Shown here: in pieces, positions 21,944 to 32,577 of the stretch
Layout: every line of letters begins with the position of its first letter
Numbering within the stretch: position 1 is the stretch's first letter
Assembly (NCBI GenBank): GCA_011799875.1
Contig: CM022297.1
Coordinates: 517,502,929 to 517,566,928, forward strand
Length of the DNA: 64,000 nucleotides
From: Thinopyrum elongatum
Lineage: Eukaryota > Streptophyta > Magnoliopsida > Poales > Poaceae
Direction: 5' to 3'
Program-made: the position numbers and the translations under genes
Notes under the pieces: generated by a model
Database searches by the model: none
Seen by the model: the letters and a program-made list of their open reading frames with translations, nothing else
What the model was told of the DNA's origin: nothing

Positions 21944-23437
21944 TCTAAGTGCATCTAGCACCCCTTAGTGATTTTGGTGTATTGAAGACTTATAGGTTAA
22001 GGGACTAATGTGTTTTTGAGTGTACACAGGTTCTATAAGTCTATGAGGAGTTTGATATTTATGATGAAAGTCGACCCCTAAAAATGAATGTCTTCAACTG
22101 AAGACTTTGGTTTTCTTGAAGACTTTGAAAGTGAAGAAATTGTTGTGACCCTGAAGACTTGATATTCATGCGAGGATTATGAAGTGTGAAGACTTTTGTT
22201 TTCGTAGTTTCATTTTCTTCTTCTTGAGTCATAGGAAACACCGTACTGTTAATGGGGATCGAGGTAAAACTAAGGAAAAGTTTCCAAGTGATGCTCATCT
22301 CAAAATCCTACACCTACCCAATCCTTTCGAGTGAAGCCATTGGAAATCTCATACAGTTCAGTCAATTTCTTCAGTGACAGAGACGAAGTTCTTCTGTTCT
22401 CTGAGGAATTTGTTCTGACTGAGGAGTTAGGAATTCGCCAGTGCGGATTGCCTACAAGTGAGGAACATGATAGCCCTGAGGAATTTGATACACAAATTTC
22501 CGACCGTTGCTGTGCTACGCGCCAGCTGTCCAAATATCCTTCCCACCTAACGGTCATATCATTGAAGGGCATTTATGTCTTATCATGTCGGGCTACTCCC
22601 TAGGCTATAAATAGCCGCCCCCTACAACCACTAGCTGGTTGGCTGCTTCGAGAGATAGATTGACACTTGTCATTTAGAGCATCCCATCCTCCGAGGACTT
22701 TGAGCGAAAATCATCAAGTGAGGAAAAACCCAAACACCTACAAACCCAAAGTGATTGAGCATCACTGAAGAAATTGTTCCTGTGTGGAGCCGACGCTTGT
22801 TACCTTTGAGGATTGTGCATCATCTAGACGGTTAGGCGTCATGGTCTAGACCATCCAAGAGGAAATTGTGGATCGCCGAGTTACCGAGTCTGTGAAGGTT
22901 TGGAAGTCACCTGAAGACTTACCACGAGTGATTGGGAGAGGTCTGTGTGACCTTAGCTCAAGGAGAATACGGTGAGGATTGTGTGTCCGGGACTGTGTGT
23001 CCTCAGGTTTAAATACCTAGCCTCTCCAACCAAACGTACAACTGTCACAGCAGTTGGAACTGGTCTACCAAATCATTGTCTTCACCGAGCTACTGGTTCT
23101 ATTTCCTCAACTCTTTCATTTCCTCATTCATGTGTTAATGTACTTGATCGTTACTTTGTGAAGACTTTGACTAAAGACTTTCTCAATTTCCTCAATCCTA
23201 TTTCTTCATTCACATAGTCTTCAGCCTGCTTATCCTGTGTCTCATGCTACCTGTACTCTGTGCCTATTTCATTTCATCATGATGACTGTTCTTATGCCAT
23301 GTTATGTTTGCATCTGAGTACTTATTCCGCTGCTAAGTAGTTCGTTACTTAGGAATTTCCTCACCGTGAAATTCCTCAGTGACGAATTTGTAAAAATCAC
23401 CTATTCACCCCCCTCTAGTCGATATAACGCACTTTCA
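21944..23437 (+). repeat. Sirevirus 3' LTR (1494 bp)
   Basis: Direct copy of 8827-10323. It begins TCTAAGTGCATC, so the terminal TG has become TC. TATA is at 22606-22613. A short duplication of GACTGTGTGTCC-like sequence near 22975-23000 is absent from the 5' LTR. It ends in CACTTTCA before the TSD GTTTC. Confidence 0.9.
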
Positions 23438-23442
23438 GTTTC

Positions 23443-25435
23443 TGAACCCATGGTTCTCTTTCTTTACCATGTTTCCTTGCAATGCAATCTCTCTTATCAT
23501 ATCTTTTATTCTTAGGTTCTGGGTTATCAAGATCAACAGCAGGTTTTATTTCCACATCATTATCATTACTAGGTTGAGCATCAACATGAACATCATCATT
23601 ATCATTATTACTAGGTTCATTTTCATCACCAGATTGTGTTTCAGCATCAGAATTAGAAATATCATTTGGATTCTCAGGTGTGTCTACAGTTGGTTCACTA
23701 GAAGCATGCAGAGTCCTATCATCTTTATTTTTAGGAGGACAAGGTGCATCAGTATTAATTCTTTTTAAATATTGCTCAATTATTTTAGGATGGCCTTCAG
23801 GAAACAAAGGTTCCTGAGTCATTTTTCCACCCCTAGTCATAACCCTAACAGCATGATCATTCATCTTATTGTTCATCTCATTACGCAAATCATTTTGTAC
23901 CTTGAGGACTTGTTCTACTTGAGTTTTTATCATGGAAGCATGTTTACTCACACCCCTAACATCATTAATAGTTCTATACATATAGTCACTCAAGTGTTCA
24001 ATTATATAAGCATTTCATTTCAATTGTCTACTAACATATACATTGAAGTTTTCTTGTTTAACAATAAAGTTACCAAATTCATCCAAGCATTAACTAGCAG
24101 ATTTAGTATAAGTAATATCTCCATCATCAAATCTATAGAGAGAATTTACCTCTACTACCTGTGTCGGGGTATTAAGACCATGTATTTCTTCAATAGGTGG
24201 TAAATTCTTAACATCTTCAGCTTTAATACCTTTTTCTTCCATAGATTTCTTTGCCTCTTGCATATCTTCAGGACTGAGAAATAGAATACCCCTCTTCTTC
24301 GGAGTTGGCTTAGGAGGTGGCTCAGGAAGAGTCCAATCATTATCATTACTCAATATATTATTCAATAGTTCTTCAGCTTGTTCAATAGTTCGTTCCATGA
24401 AAACACAACCAGCACAACTATCTAGGTGGTCCCTAGAAGCATCGGTTAGTCCATTATAAAAGATATCAAGTATTTCATTTTTCTTCAGAGGATGATCAGG
24501 CAAAGCATTAAGTAATTGGAGAAGCCTCCCCCAAGCTTGTGGGAGCCTCTCTTCTTCAATTTGCTCAAAGTTAAATATTTCTTGTAAGGCAGGTTGTTTC
24601 TTATGAGAAGGAAATATTTTTCAGAGAAGTAATATATCATATCCTGGGGACTACGCACACAACCATGAGCAAGATAATTATACCATATCTTAGCATCACC
24701 CTTTAACAAGAAAGGAAACAACTTAAGAATATAATAGTAGCGAATTTTTTTCTCATGAGCAAATAGGGTGGCTATATCATTCAGTTTAGTAAGATGTGCC
24801 ACAATAGATTCAGATTCATAACCATGGAAAGGATCAGATTCAATCAAAGTAATTAACTCAGGATCGACAGAAAATTCATAATCATTATTAGTAACAAAGA
24901 TAGGTGAAGTAGCAAACTTAGGATCATATTTCATTCTAGCATTCAAAGATTTTTCTTTCAACTTGACAAGCAATTTCTTAAGATCCTCTCTATCCTTACA
25001 AGTAAGAAAATCCCTAGCTACCTCTCCATCCATAACATAACCCTTAGGTATATCAGGCAATTCACATCTAGGAGAGCTAGATTTAATAGGCGTTTCAAAG
25101 TTTTCAGTTTCAATACTTTCATCAGTTTCAGAAATATCATCAGTTTCAGCATTCTCAGTTTCATTAACCCTAGCAAGTTGTTCATCAAGAAATTCACCCA
25201 GTGGCACAGTCTTATCAAGCAAAGTACTGGCATCATCATAAGCATCATTCATAGTAGAAGTAGCATCATCAATCACTTGTGACATATCAGGATTAATAGC
25301 AGGTGGAGGTGTCGCAAGCTTACTCAAAACAGAAGGTGAATCAAGTGTAGGGCTAGATGGCAGTTCCTTACCTCGCCTCGTCCTAGAGGGAACAATCTTG
25401 GTTCTGGTATCTTTCAGATTCTTCATAGTGATCAA
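23443..25435 (-). pseudogene. gag: Element B gag
   Basis: Athila-type Gag on the minus strand. It starts at ATG 25435 (or 25426, MKNLKDTRTK) and has an acidic N-terminal region, then a retrotransposon-gag core (IRYYYILKLFPFLLKGDAKIWY, then FSEKYF). There is a frameshift near 24600, a second open part at 24090-24503 (HPLKKNEILDIFYNGL...EQAEELLNNI) and a third at 23443-23993 rich in Asn/Asp. The last residues, EREPWVQK, are cut by the Sirevirus TSD and the reading resumes at 8826 with PMPFPP. Lesions include at least two frame changes. Gag would package B's RNA. Confidence 0.8.
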
Positions 25436-25472
25436 CAGATATAAATCCCAAGTGACTCAGCAAATAGAGCTA

Positions 25473-25492
25473 TGCTCCCCGGCAACGCTAGA
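25473..25492 (-). other. Element B primer-binding site, degenerate
   Basis: On the minus strand TAGCGTTGCCGGGGAG follows the LTR end by about a dozen bases. It resembles the Athila PBS TGGCGCCGTTGCCGGGGA (tRNA-Asp type) with about three bases missing. Confidence 0.5.
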
Positions 25493-25501
25493 AAAAGGTC
25501 T

Positions 25502-26626
25502 TGATAACCCACAAGTATAGGGGATCGCAACAGTTTTCGAGGGTAGAGTATTCAACCCAAATTTATTGATTCGACACAAGGGGAGCCAAAGAATATTCAC
25601 GAGTATTAGCCGTTGAGTTGTCAATTCAAGCACATCTGAAAGACTTAATATCCGCAGCAAAGTTTCTAGTAGCAAAGTAGTATGATAGTAACGGTAACAG
25701 TGGCAATAGTAACAGTAGCAGTGTTGTAGTGATTGTAACAGTAGTAGCAACGAAAGTAACTTAGCAAAGATCAATATGTGAAAAGCTTGTAGCCATTGGA
25801 TCTGCGATGGATAATTATGTTGGATAATATTCATCATGTAGCAGTCATAACCTAGGGAGACACAGAACTAGCTCCAATTCATCAATGTAATGTAGGCATG
25901 TATTCCGTATATAGTCATACGTTCTTATGGAAAAGAACTTGCATGACATCTTTTGTTCTAACCTCCCATGGCAGCAGGGTCCATAAGGAAACTAAGGGAT
26001 ATTAAGGCCTCCTTTTAATAGAGAACCGGAACAAAGCATTAGCACTTAGTGAATACATGAACTCCTCAAACTACGGTAATCACTGGAAAGAATCCCAATT
26101 ATTGTCACCTTGCGGTATGCAGATCATAACTCGTAAGAGGTGTCTACAACTTGCAAGACAGGATCAAGAACACAAATATATTCATGAAAACATAATAGGT
26201 TTAGATCTGAAATCATGGCACTCAGGCCCTAGTGACAAGCATTAAGCATAGCAAAGTCAGAGCAACATCAACCTCAGAACATAGTGGATACTAGGGATCA
26301 AGCTCTAACAAAACTAACTCGATTACATGATAAATATCATCCAACCCATCGCCGTCCAGCAAGCCTACGATGGAATTACTCACTCCCGGCGGTGAGCATC
26401 GTGAAATTGGCGGTGAAGGAAGGTTGATGATGACGACGGCGACAGATTCACCCTCCGGAGCCCCGAACGGACTCCAGATCAGCCCTCCCGATGAAGAACA
26501 GGAGGTGGCAGCGGCTCCGTATCGTAAAATGCGATGAATCCTTCTTTCTAGTTTTTTTCTCCGTGAATAGGTATATATGGAGTTGGACTTAGGGTTGCCG
26601 GAGCTCCAGGGGGCCCACAAGCCTGG
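25502..26626 (-). repeat. Element B 5' LTR, truncated
   Basis: Matches B's 3' LTR from 2749 to about 3874 and then stops at GCCTGG|AACACA. About 278 bp of the LTR start is missing. The next bases are RT sequence of an Athila element, marking a deletion junction. Confidence 0.85.
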
Positions 26627-26710
26627 AACACAATGAACAAGACTTTCCCATCTACTATCAGCTATGGGATAAATTATACCTGCTTTCAGAAGCTTTAATA
26701 TTTCAGTTCA
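26627..26710 (-). pseudogene. Reverse-transcriptase scrap of element A
   Basis: Minus-strand reading gives an Athila RT start (EILKLLKAGIIYPIADSRW...LVHCV), about 26 residues. It belongs upstream of the RNase H at 2745. The RT core with the YxDD active site, roughly 200 or more residues, is missing between the two pieces. Confidence 0.7.
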
Positions 26711-26721
26711 TAGAGCATATA

Positions 26722-27185
26722 CAGTAGGACTTGGCAAATGCGGCCCCTCAAACGCTCGCGAACATAGTGTCCACATATCTCAAATCCGGACTCTCAAATC
26801 CATGCAAATACATGCACGTCGATCATGCACCAAAATATCGCACATAAATAAGAAATGTTGGTATCAAGCATACATAGTGTTTACATAAAATTTATTTGAA
26901 GTGCCAAACTCAAGCATTGCCTCCTTGGTTGCCATTGTGGATCCACATGTGCTCCACAAGATCATTGAGTAGCTGCATGTGCACCTGCTTATTTCGAAGA
27001 TTCTGATGCATCTGCAGAAAGTTCATAAGCTGAGCCGCATCTTGATCTTCTGGGATTTCAACTTGTTCTCCGGGTGCTTCAAAATCATGGGTTTGGGCTA
27101 CACCATCACCCTCATCCTCAACAATCATATTGTGCAGAATAACACAACATGTCATCAACTGCCACAAAGTTTGTGATTCCCACAT
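26722..27185 (-). mobile_element. PIF/Harbinger DNA-transposon fragment
   Basis: The 3' end of a Harbinger-type transposon: the transposase C-terminus plus a 3' flank with TTTGAGGGGCCGCATTTG near 26740, typical of terminal sequence in this superfamily. The right side is cut by the gypsy LTR at 27186. I could not define the inverted repeat or a 3-bp TSD. Confidence 0.6.
26910..27185 (-). pseudogene. Harbinger transposase C-terminus
   Basis: An open fragment of 91 residues ending at a natural stop (GNQGGNA). It contains LMTCCVILHNMIVEDEGDG, the conserved block near the end of plant PIF/Harbinger transposases (DDE_Tnp_4 / plant transposon protein type), and LNDLVEHMW near the C-terminus. The 5' part was removed by the LTR that begins at 27186, so no catalytic core remains. 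Confidence 0.75.
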
Positions 27186-27503
27186 TGATACGTCTCCAAC
27201 GTATCTATAATTTTTGGTTGTTCCATGTTGTTACATTATCATTCTTAGATGTTTTACAATCATTTTATAGCAATTTTAATCATTTTTTGGGACTAACCTA
27301 TTGACATAGTGCCCAGTGCCAGTTGCTGTTTTTTGCTTGTTTTTTACTTCTCAAAATATCAGTACCAAATGGAGTCTATGGACCAGAAGACATCCAGTGG
27401 GCCAAAGATATACCAGAGGGGAGGCCCGAGGTGGGCACAACCCACCAGGGCGCGCCTGGGGGCTCAGGCGCGCCTAGGAGGTTTGTGCCCCCCTCGGTGA
27501 CCA
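27186..27503 (+). repeat. Truncated gypsy LTR (TGATACGTCTCC family)
   Basis: Starts TGATACGTCTCCAACG, closely related to the LTRs of elements E, F and the host LTR at 30827. It runs through the GC-rich module (GGCGCGCCTGGGGG) and breaks off near 27500 before the TATA box, so about 1.2 kb of the LTR is missing. Confidence 0.8.
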
Positions 27504-27506
27504 AAT

Positions 27507-27526
27507 GTAGCTCTATCCTTTTTGTA
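27507..27526. repeat. 20-bp copy of a segment of the LTR at 28281
   Basis: These 20 bases recur exactly, in the same orientation, at 28281-28300 inside the LTR 28079-29544. It lies between a truncated LTR and the TA microsatellite, and looks like filler DNA at a repair junction. Confidence 0.5.
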
Positions 27527-27533
27527 ATAATGT

Positions 27534-27536
<3 letters not shown>

Positions 27537-27580
<44 letters not shown>
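27537..27580. repeat. (AT)n microsatellite, 44 bp
   Basis: An uninterrupted AT dinucleotide run. On the minus strand it directly follows gag codons ending HLVHRDQI, where related gags encode a Tyr-Ile-Tyr stretch, so the repeat may have grown from TAT/ATA codons. Confidence 0.95.
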
Positions 27581-27583
<3 letters not shown>

Positions 27584-27586
27584 ATC

Positions 27587-27972
27587 ACGATGAACCAGAT
27601 GCATAGGATAAAACTTCTGATGAAATTCCAATTTCAATCGGTTCCATCCCACGTTCCAATATCATCACATAGCCTATACCATGTCAATGCCTTTCCCCCC
27701 AAAGATAAAGAGAAAAACTTCTTCTTAACTCCATCTTCGAATAAACTTGCAAGCTTAAATAATCCACAAACCTCATCCACATAGATTAAGTGCATATCGG
27801 GATGTATTGTTCCATCTCCTACATAAGTATTTGCTAGGAGTTTCTCTATCATACCGGAAGGAATCTCATAATAAATATTTTCACTAGGTGTAGTAGGTTG
27901 AGGGGCAACTCTTTGTGCCTCCGGTCGAGGTGAAGATGCCCCGAACAAAACCCCCAGAGGATTATCTTCCAT
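27587..27972 (-). pseudogene. gag: Element D gag, N-terminal fragment
   Basis: Athila-type Gag beginning at ATG 27972 (MEDNPLGVLFG). It contains IHPDMHLIYVDEVCGLFKLA and KALTWYRLCDDIG, shifts frame near 27640, and continues WNRLKLEFHQKF to HRDQI, where it runs into the AT microsatellite and ends. Only about the first 130 residues survive. Its PBS and LTR lie immediately upstream on the minus strand. Confidence 0.75.
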
Positions 27973-28048
27973 AGTAACAAGTGAGAGTAAATTTCAGCAC
28001 GTAATATAAATGTTTCCTTACCTAATTCCACTCACCAAAGGCGCTTCA

Positions 28049-28067
28049 CTCCCCGGTAACGGCGCTA
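28049..28067 (-). other. Element D primer-binding site
   Basis: On the minus strand TAGCGCCGTTACCGGGGAG lies about a dozen bases after the LTR end (CA at 28079). It is close to the tRNA-Asp-type PBS of Athila elements. Confidence 0.7.
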
Positions 28068-28078
28068 GAAAAGAGTAT

Positions 28079-29544
28079 TGATGACCCACAAGTATAGGGG
28101 ATCAATCATATTCCTTTCGATAAGTAAGAGTGCCGAACCCAACAAGGAGCAAAAGGAAATGACAAGCAGTTTTTAGCATGGTATTGTCTGCAAGCACTGA
28201 GATTATCGGTAACAGATAATTTGATAGCAAGGTAATTTGTAACGAACAACAAGTAGTAACAGTGACAAAGGTGTAGCAAGGTAGCTCTATCCTTTTTGTA
28301 GCAAATGACAGGACAAAACGGTCTCTTATAAAAAGCAAAGCATTCTTGAGGACACACGGGAATTTCATCTAGTCACTTTCATCATGTTTGTTTGATTCGC
28401 GTTCGCTACTTTGATAATTTGATATGTGGGTGGACCGGTGCTTGGGTTCTGTTCTTACTTGAACAAGCCTCCCACTTATGATTAACCCCTCTAGCTAGCA
28501 TCCGCAACTACGAAAGAAGAATTAAGATAAATCTAACCATAGCATGAAGCATATGGATCCAAATCAGTCCCTTACGGAATAGCGCATAAACTAGGGTTTA
28601 AGCTTCTGTAACTCTGGCAACCCATCATCTAATTACTACTCCACAATGCCTTCCAATAGGCCCAAGGAGGTTGAAGTGTCATGTAGCCGACGTTCACACG
28701 ACACCACTAAGGGAAACAACAACATATATATCATCAAAATATCGAACGAATACCAAATTCACATGATTACTTATGACAAGACTTCTCCCATGTCATCAAG
28801 AACAAAAGTAACTCCTCACAAATCATATTCATGTTCAAGATCAAAGGGGTATTGAATAGCATCAAGGATCTGAACATATATTCTTCCACCAAATAAACCA
28901 ACTAGCATCAACTACAAGATTTAATCAACACTACTAGCAACCCACATGTACCTCGAACAAGGGTTTGAGATTAGATGGTGCTGGTGAAGATGTTGATGAA
29001 GATTGATCCTCCCATGATGAGAGGGTTGTTGGTGTCATCGATGGCTGCGCTTTCCCCCTCCCGGAGGGAAGTATCCCTAGCGGAATCGCTCCGCCGGATA
29101 GCAAAAGTGCTCCTGCCCAGGTTCCTCCTCGAGACGGCGGCGCTTCATCCCGAAAGTTCTCTCCTTATTTTTTTCTAGGGAAAATGGCTTCATATAGGAG
29201 AATATTGGCCACAGAGGATGGCTAGGGGCCCCACGAGCCACCTGGGTGCACCCAGGTGCCTCTTGGGCACCTGGTGGACCTCCTCTTTTATTTCTTTTCT
29301 CCAATATTTTAATATATTCCAAAATAATTCTCCGTGAAATTTCAGCTCATTTGGAGTTGTGCAGAATAGATATCTCTGAAGTAGCTTTTTCAGGTCCAGA
29401 ATTCCAGCTATCGGCAATCTCCCTCTTCATGTAAATCTTGCAAATTAAGAGAGAAAAGGCATTAGAATTGTAGCATAAAGTCTTATATGGATCAAAAACA
29501 TTATATATAATAGTAGGAAAACATGATGCAAAATGGACGTATCA
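28079..29544 (-). repeat. Element D LTR (1466 bp) with internal sequence on both sides
   Basis: Starts TGATACGTCCATTTTGC at 29544 and ends CA at 28079 on the minus strand. On one side lie a PBS and gag (5'-LTR signature); on the other a PPT-like AAGCTTGGCGGAGT and 3' UTR (3'-LTR signature). A perfect 18-bp palindrome (ACCTGGGTGCACCCAGGT, 29240-29257) sits in the GC-rich U3 module. Confidence 0.8.
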
Positions 29545-30187
29545 ACTCCGCCAAGCTTAGACCTCGCTTGCCCTCAAGCGAAAGCCGATATCGATAATCA
29601 TGACCACATGTTTGGAGAGAGAGAGGTGTCGATAAAAACAAAATACAGACATAGTAGCATCATGATCATTATCATAGCAGCAATATATATTATCATAGGA
29701 TTTCTCATGAGCAAGTAACAATTCATCATGATAACAAAATATAGAGCATAAACTTGCTTGAAAACTAACAAACTATGTTCTCGGTCAACAAGGCAATTAC
29801 AATTCATTATATTTTCAGGAACGGTCTCATGTAAGATCTTTTGTTTAGCAAGTCCACATACTCATCTATCATTTAGTCTTCTATGATTGCTGACACTCAC
29901 GACATATATATGGAGCAAAAGTTTCAGTCAGACACATAGAAAGATAGGGGCTTATAGTTTCACCTCCCAACTCATTTACCTCAAGGATAATGTTAACAAT
30001 AATAACTCATGATCACTCATATACAACTGGATATATATGCCTAGAGCTTTCCCCGCCACATGGTGCTTGCAAAGAGAAAAATATAAAAGGAGTAGAGGAG
30101 AACACAATTGACTCTTGCATGAAAAGTAAAAACATAAAGGTAAAAGATAGGCCCTTCGCAGAGGGAAGCAAAGGTTGCCATGCACTT
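29545..30187 (-). other. 3' untranslated region of a D-type gypsy
   Basis: Begins with the PPT-like motif abutting the LTR. The rest is AT-rich, without a believable ORF. The stretch GATAGGCCCTTCGCAGAGGG near 30148 matches a conserved block in the 3' UTRs of B and E. Confidence 0.6.
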
Positions 30188-30826
30188 TTTTTATGGTTCT
30201 TCTATTGGTTCGATAAACCAGTTCCTCTACTGAGGGAAATACTATTAGCTACTATATTGCTTCACACTTCCTCTTTGGGGAAAATCCCAACGCAACTCAC
30301 AAGTAGCATTATCCACTCATAACAAGAGAATATGTTTCATCTTAAATGATGACGGGTCTCTGCCGTGATCCCATGTGCTACAAGCTACAACCATGGCTTC
30401 ATGTCTCACCACCTCATTATATTCATTTCTCTCATGAACCAAAACCATTTTTTCTCCCGCACAGAACAAATTTGGAAGAGTGGTATTACTGATCAGGTCA
30501 ATGCTCATCTTCCTGAGAGCAGGCGTTATTCAACTCAATTGCTACCCTCCTTTGGATCAAGCAGAGCGGTTAGGGCACTCAACCATGCATGGACTTAGGT
30601 CATGAATGTTTAAATATTGACCTTTAGGTGCTGAACAGGAAAAAATTAGAGAAATTATGAGAGAGTGTAAATAGGGATAGTGTGGGAGTGCAATGGACTT
30701 CTTAATGAGAGTTAAAAATAAGATTTGACCCCATGACTAGATTCCTATGAAATGGGTGGGCATAGAAAAGGATTCCATTAAAATTTGATAGCGGAATCCT
30801 ATGATCCAAATTACTACTTTAGGATT
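30188..30826. other. Unassigned debris
   Basis: No gene. Positions of about 30195-30305 weakly resemble the end of the E/F-type LTR (ACTGAGGGAAATACTA, then TCCTCTTTGGGGAAAA), so this may be an old LTR tail. Near 30769-30800 there is a short inverted repeat, AGGATTCC/GGAATCCT, as in some MITEs. Neither assignment is firm. Confidence 0.35.
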
Positions 30827-31057
30827 TGATACGTCTCCAACGTACCTATAATTTTTTTATTGTTCCATGCTATTATAGTATCAATTTAGGATGTTTATTA
30901 TGCAATTATATATCATTTTTTGGGACTAACCTATTAACTTAGTGCCCATTGCCAGTTGCTGTCTTTTTTGCATATTTTTGGCTTTTCAGGAAATCAATAT
31001 AAAAAAGAGTCCAAATGGAGAAAAAAACTTCGGATTAATTTTTTCTGGACCAGAGGG
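30827..31057 (+). repeat. Gypsy LTR, left part, split by the Angela-like element
   Basis: TGATACGTCTCCAACG start of an LTR of the same family as F (59370). It breaks at GAGGG (31053-31057), the TSD of the copia, and continues at 58485-59369. Confidence 0.88.
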
Positions 31058-32577
31058 TGTTGGGGAACGTTGCATGGAAAACAAAAAAAATTATACGCAC
31101 ACGTAAGATCTATCCATGGAGATATATAGCTACGAGAGGGGGAGAGCATCTACATACCCTTGTAGATCGCTAAGCGGAAGCGTTTATCAATGCGGTTGAT
31201 GTAGTCGTACACCTTCATGATCCATCCCGATAAAGTACCGAATGTACGACACCTCCGCGTTCAGCACAGGTTTAGCTCGATGACGTCCTCGCCTTGTCGA
31301 TCCAGCAAGAGAGGCGAAGTAGTAGATGAGTTCCGGCAGCACGACGGCGTGGTGACGGTGGTGGTAAAACTATTTCCGTAGGGCTTTGCCAAGCACAACG
31401 GATTTAGGATGGAGGATGAACTAGAGGAAGAGGGGGCGCCGACACACGGCTTGGTGAATCGTGGTGTCCCCGAGGGGCTAGCCCTGCTCCTCTATTTATA
31501 TGTTGAGCCCTGGGGTCATTTCTTCGAGAAAGTGCCTCCTCAAAGTCGGTTTGGAACGCAAGGAAGAGTCCTTCTTGGTTTCCAGTACCAGACGCCACAT
31601 TCCTTGGCGTCTGGCCTAGACACCATGGGCCTCAGCGTCTGGCCCAGAGCCAAACACCAGGGTCCGTGGCATCTGGTCCCTAACCTCCGCAAAACTTCCT
31701 TTTGCACCGACCTAAAGCCCCGTGGGCCTTACCCCTTGGCCCAACCATATCATCCTATATATCAATCTTTACATTCAGACCATTTCGGAGCTCCTCGTCA
31801 TGTCCGTGATCTCATCCGGGACTCTGAACAACATCCGGTCACCAACATACATAACTCAAATAATACTATATCATCAACGAACGTTAAGCGTGCGGACCCT
31901 ACGGGTTCGAGAATGATGTAGACATGATCGAGACGCTTCTCCGGTCAATAACCAATAGCGAGACCTGGATGCCCATATTGGTTCTTGCATATTCTACGAA
32001 GATCTTTATCGGTCGAACCTTTATGACAAATACGTAGTTCCCTTTGTCCGTCGGTATGTTACTTGCCCGAGATTCGATCGTCGGTATCTTCATACCTAGT
32101 TCAATCTCGTTACCGATAAATCTCTTTCCTCGTTCCATAATACATCATCTTGTAACTAACTCCATAGTCACTTTGCTTGCAAGCTTCTTGTGATGTTGTA
32201 TTACCAAGAAGGCCCATAGATACCTCTCCGTCATACGGAGTGACAAATCCCAATCTCGATTCACGCCAACTCAACAGGCACCTTCGGAGATACCTGTAGA
32301 GCATCTTTATGATCACCCAGTTATGTTGTGACGTTTGATAGCATACAAGGTATTCCTAAGGTATCCGAGAGTTGCATGATCTCATGGTCGAAGGAATATG
32401 TATTTGACATTTAAGAAAGCAGTAGCAATAAACTGAACGATCATATGCTAAGCTAACGGATGGGTCTTGTCCATCACATCGTTCTCCTAATGATGTGATC
32501 CCGTTATCAAATGACAACTCATGTCTATGGTCAGGAAACCTTAACCATCTTTTGATCAACGAGCTAGTCTAGTAGGG
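31058..32577 (-). repeat. Angela-like 3' LTR, larger part
   Basis: On the minus strand this is the bulk of the LTR ending at CCCCAACA. TATAAATA lies at 31494-31501 (minus sense). Copies of GGCGTCTGG and its complement cluster at 31590-31680. It matches 49229-50623. Confidence 0.88.

Larger units (their letters stand above)
8827..23437 (+). mobile_element. Sirevirus (Maximus-like) copia retrotransposon, 14.6 kb
   Basis: Complete plus-strand Ty1/copia element with LTRs 8827-10323 and 21944-23437, PBS, gag, pol in copia order (protease, integrase, RT, RNase H), a long extra ORF after pol and a cluster of PPT-like motifs. It is flanked by a perfect 5-bp TSD, GTTTC at 8822-8826 and 23438-23442. 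The length, large gag with a CCHC knuckle, extra ORF and multiple PPTs fit the Sirevirus clade. The LTRs differ by scattered substitutions and a few small indels. It interrupts element B between gag and protease. Confidence 0.93.
2749..26626 (-). mobile_element. Element B: non-autonomous Athila-like gypsy
   Basis: The minus-strand element has a 3' LTR at 2749-4152, PPT at 4153-4166, 3' UTR, extra ORF (6244-7267), protease (8053-8826), gag (23443-25435), PBS (about 25473-25492) and a truncated 5' LTR (25502-26626). The Sirevirus at 8827-23437 interrupts it between gag and protease. No RT, RNase H or integrase occurs between protease and extra ORF, so B must be mobilised in trans. It sits inside the pol gene of element A, which does encode those enzymes. 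A TSD cannot be checked because the right end is deleted. Confidence 0.85.

Noticed and set aside
27323..27784. 153-codon plus-strand ORF
   Set aside because: It owes its length to the AT microsatellite (Tyr-Ile repeats) and crosses a truncated LTR and antisense gag.
31409..31921. 170-codon ORF in the Angela-like LTR, with a partner at 49453-49833
   Set aside because: LTR sequence read on the antisense strand; not conserved in length between the two LTRs.
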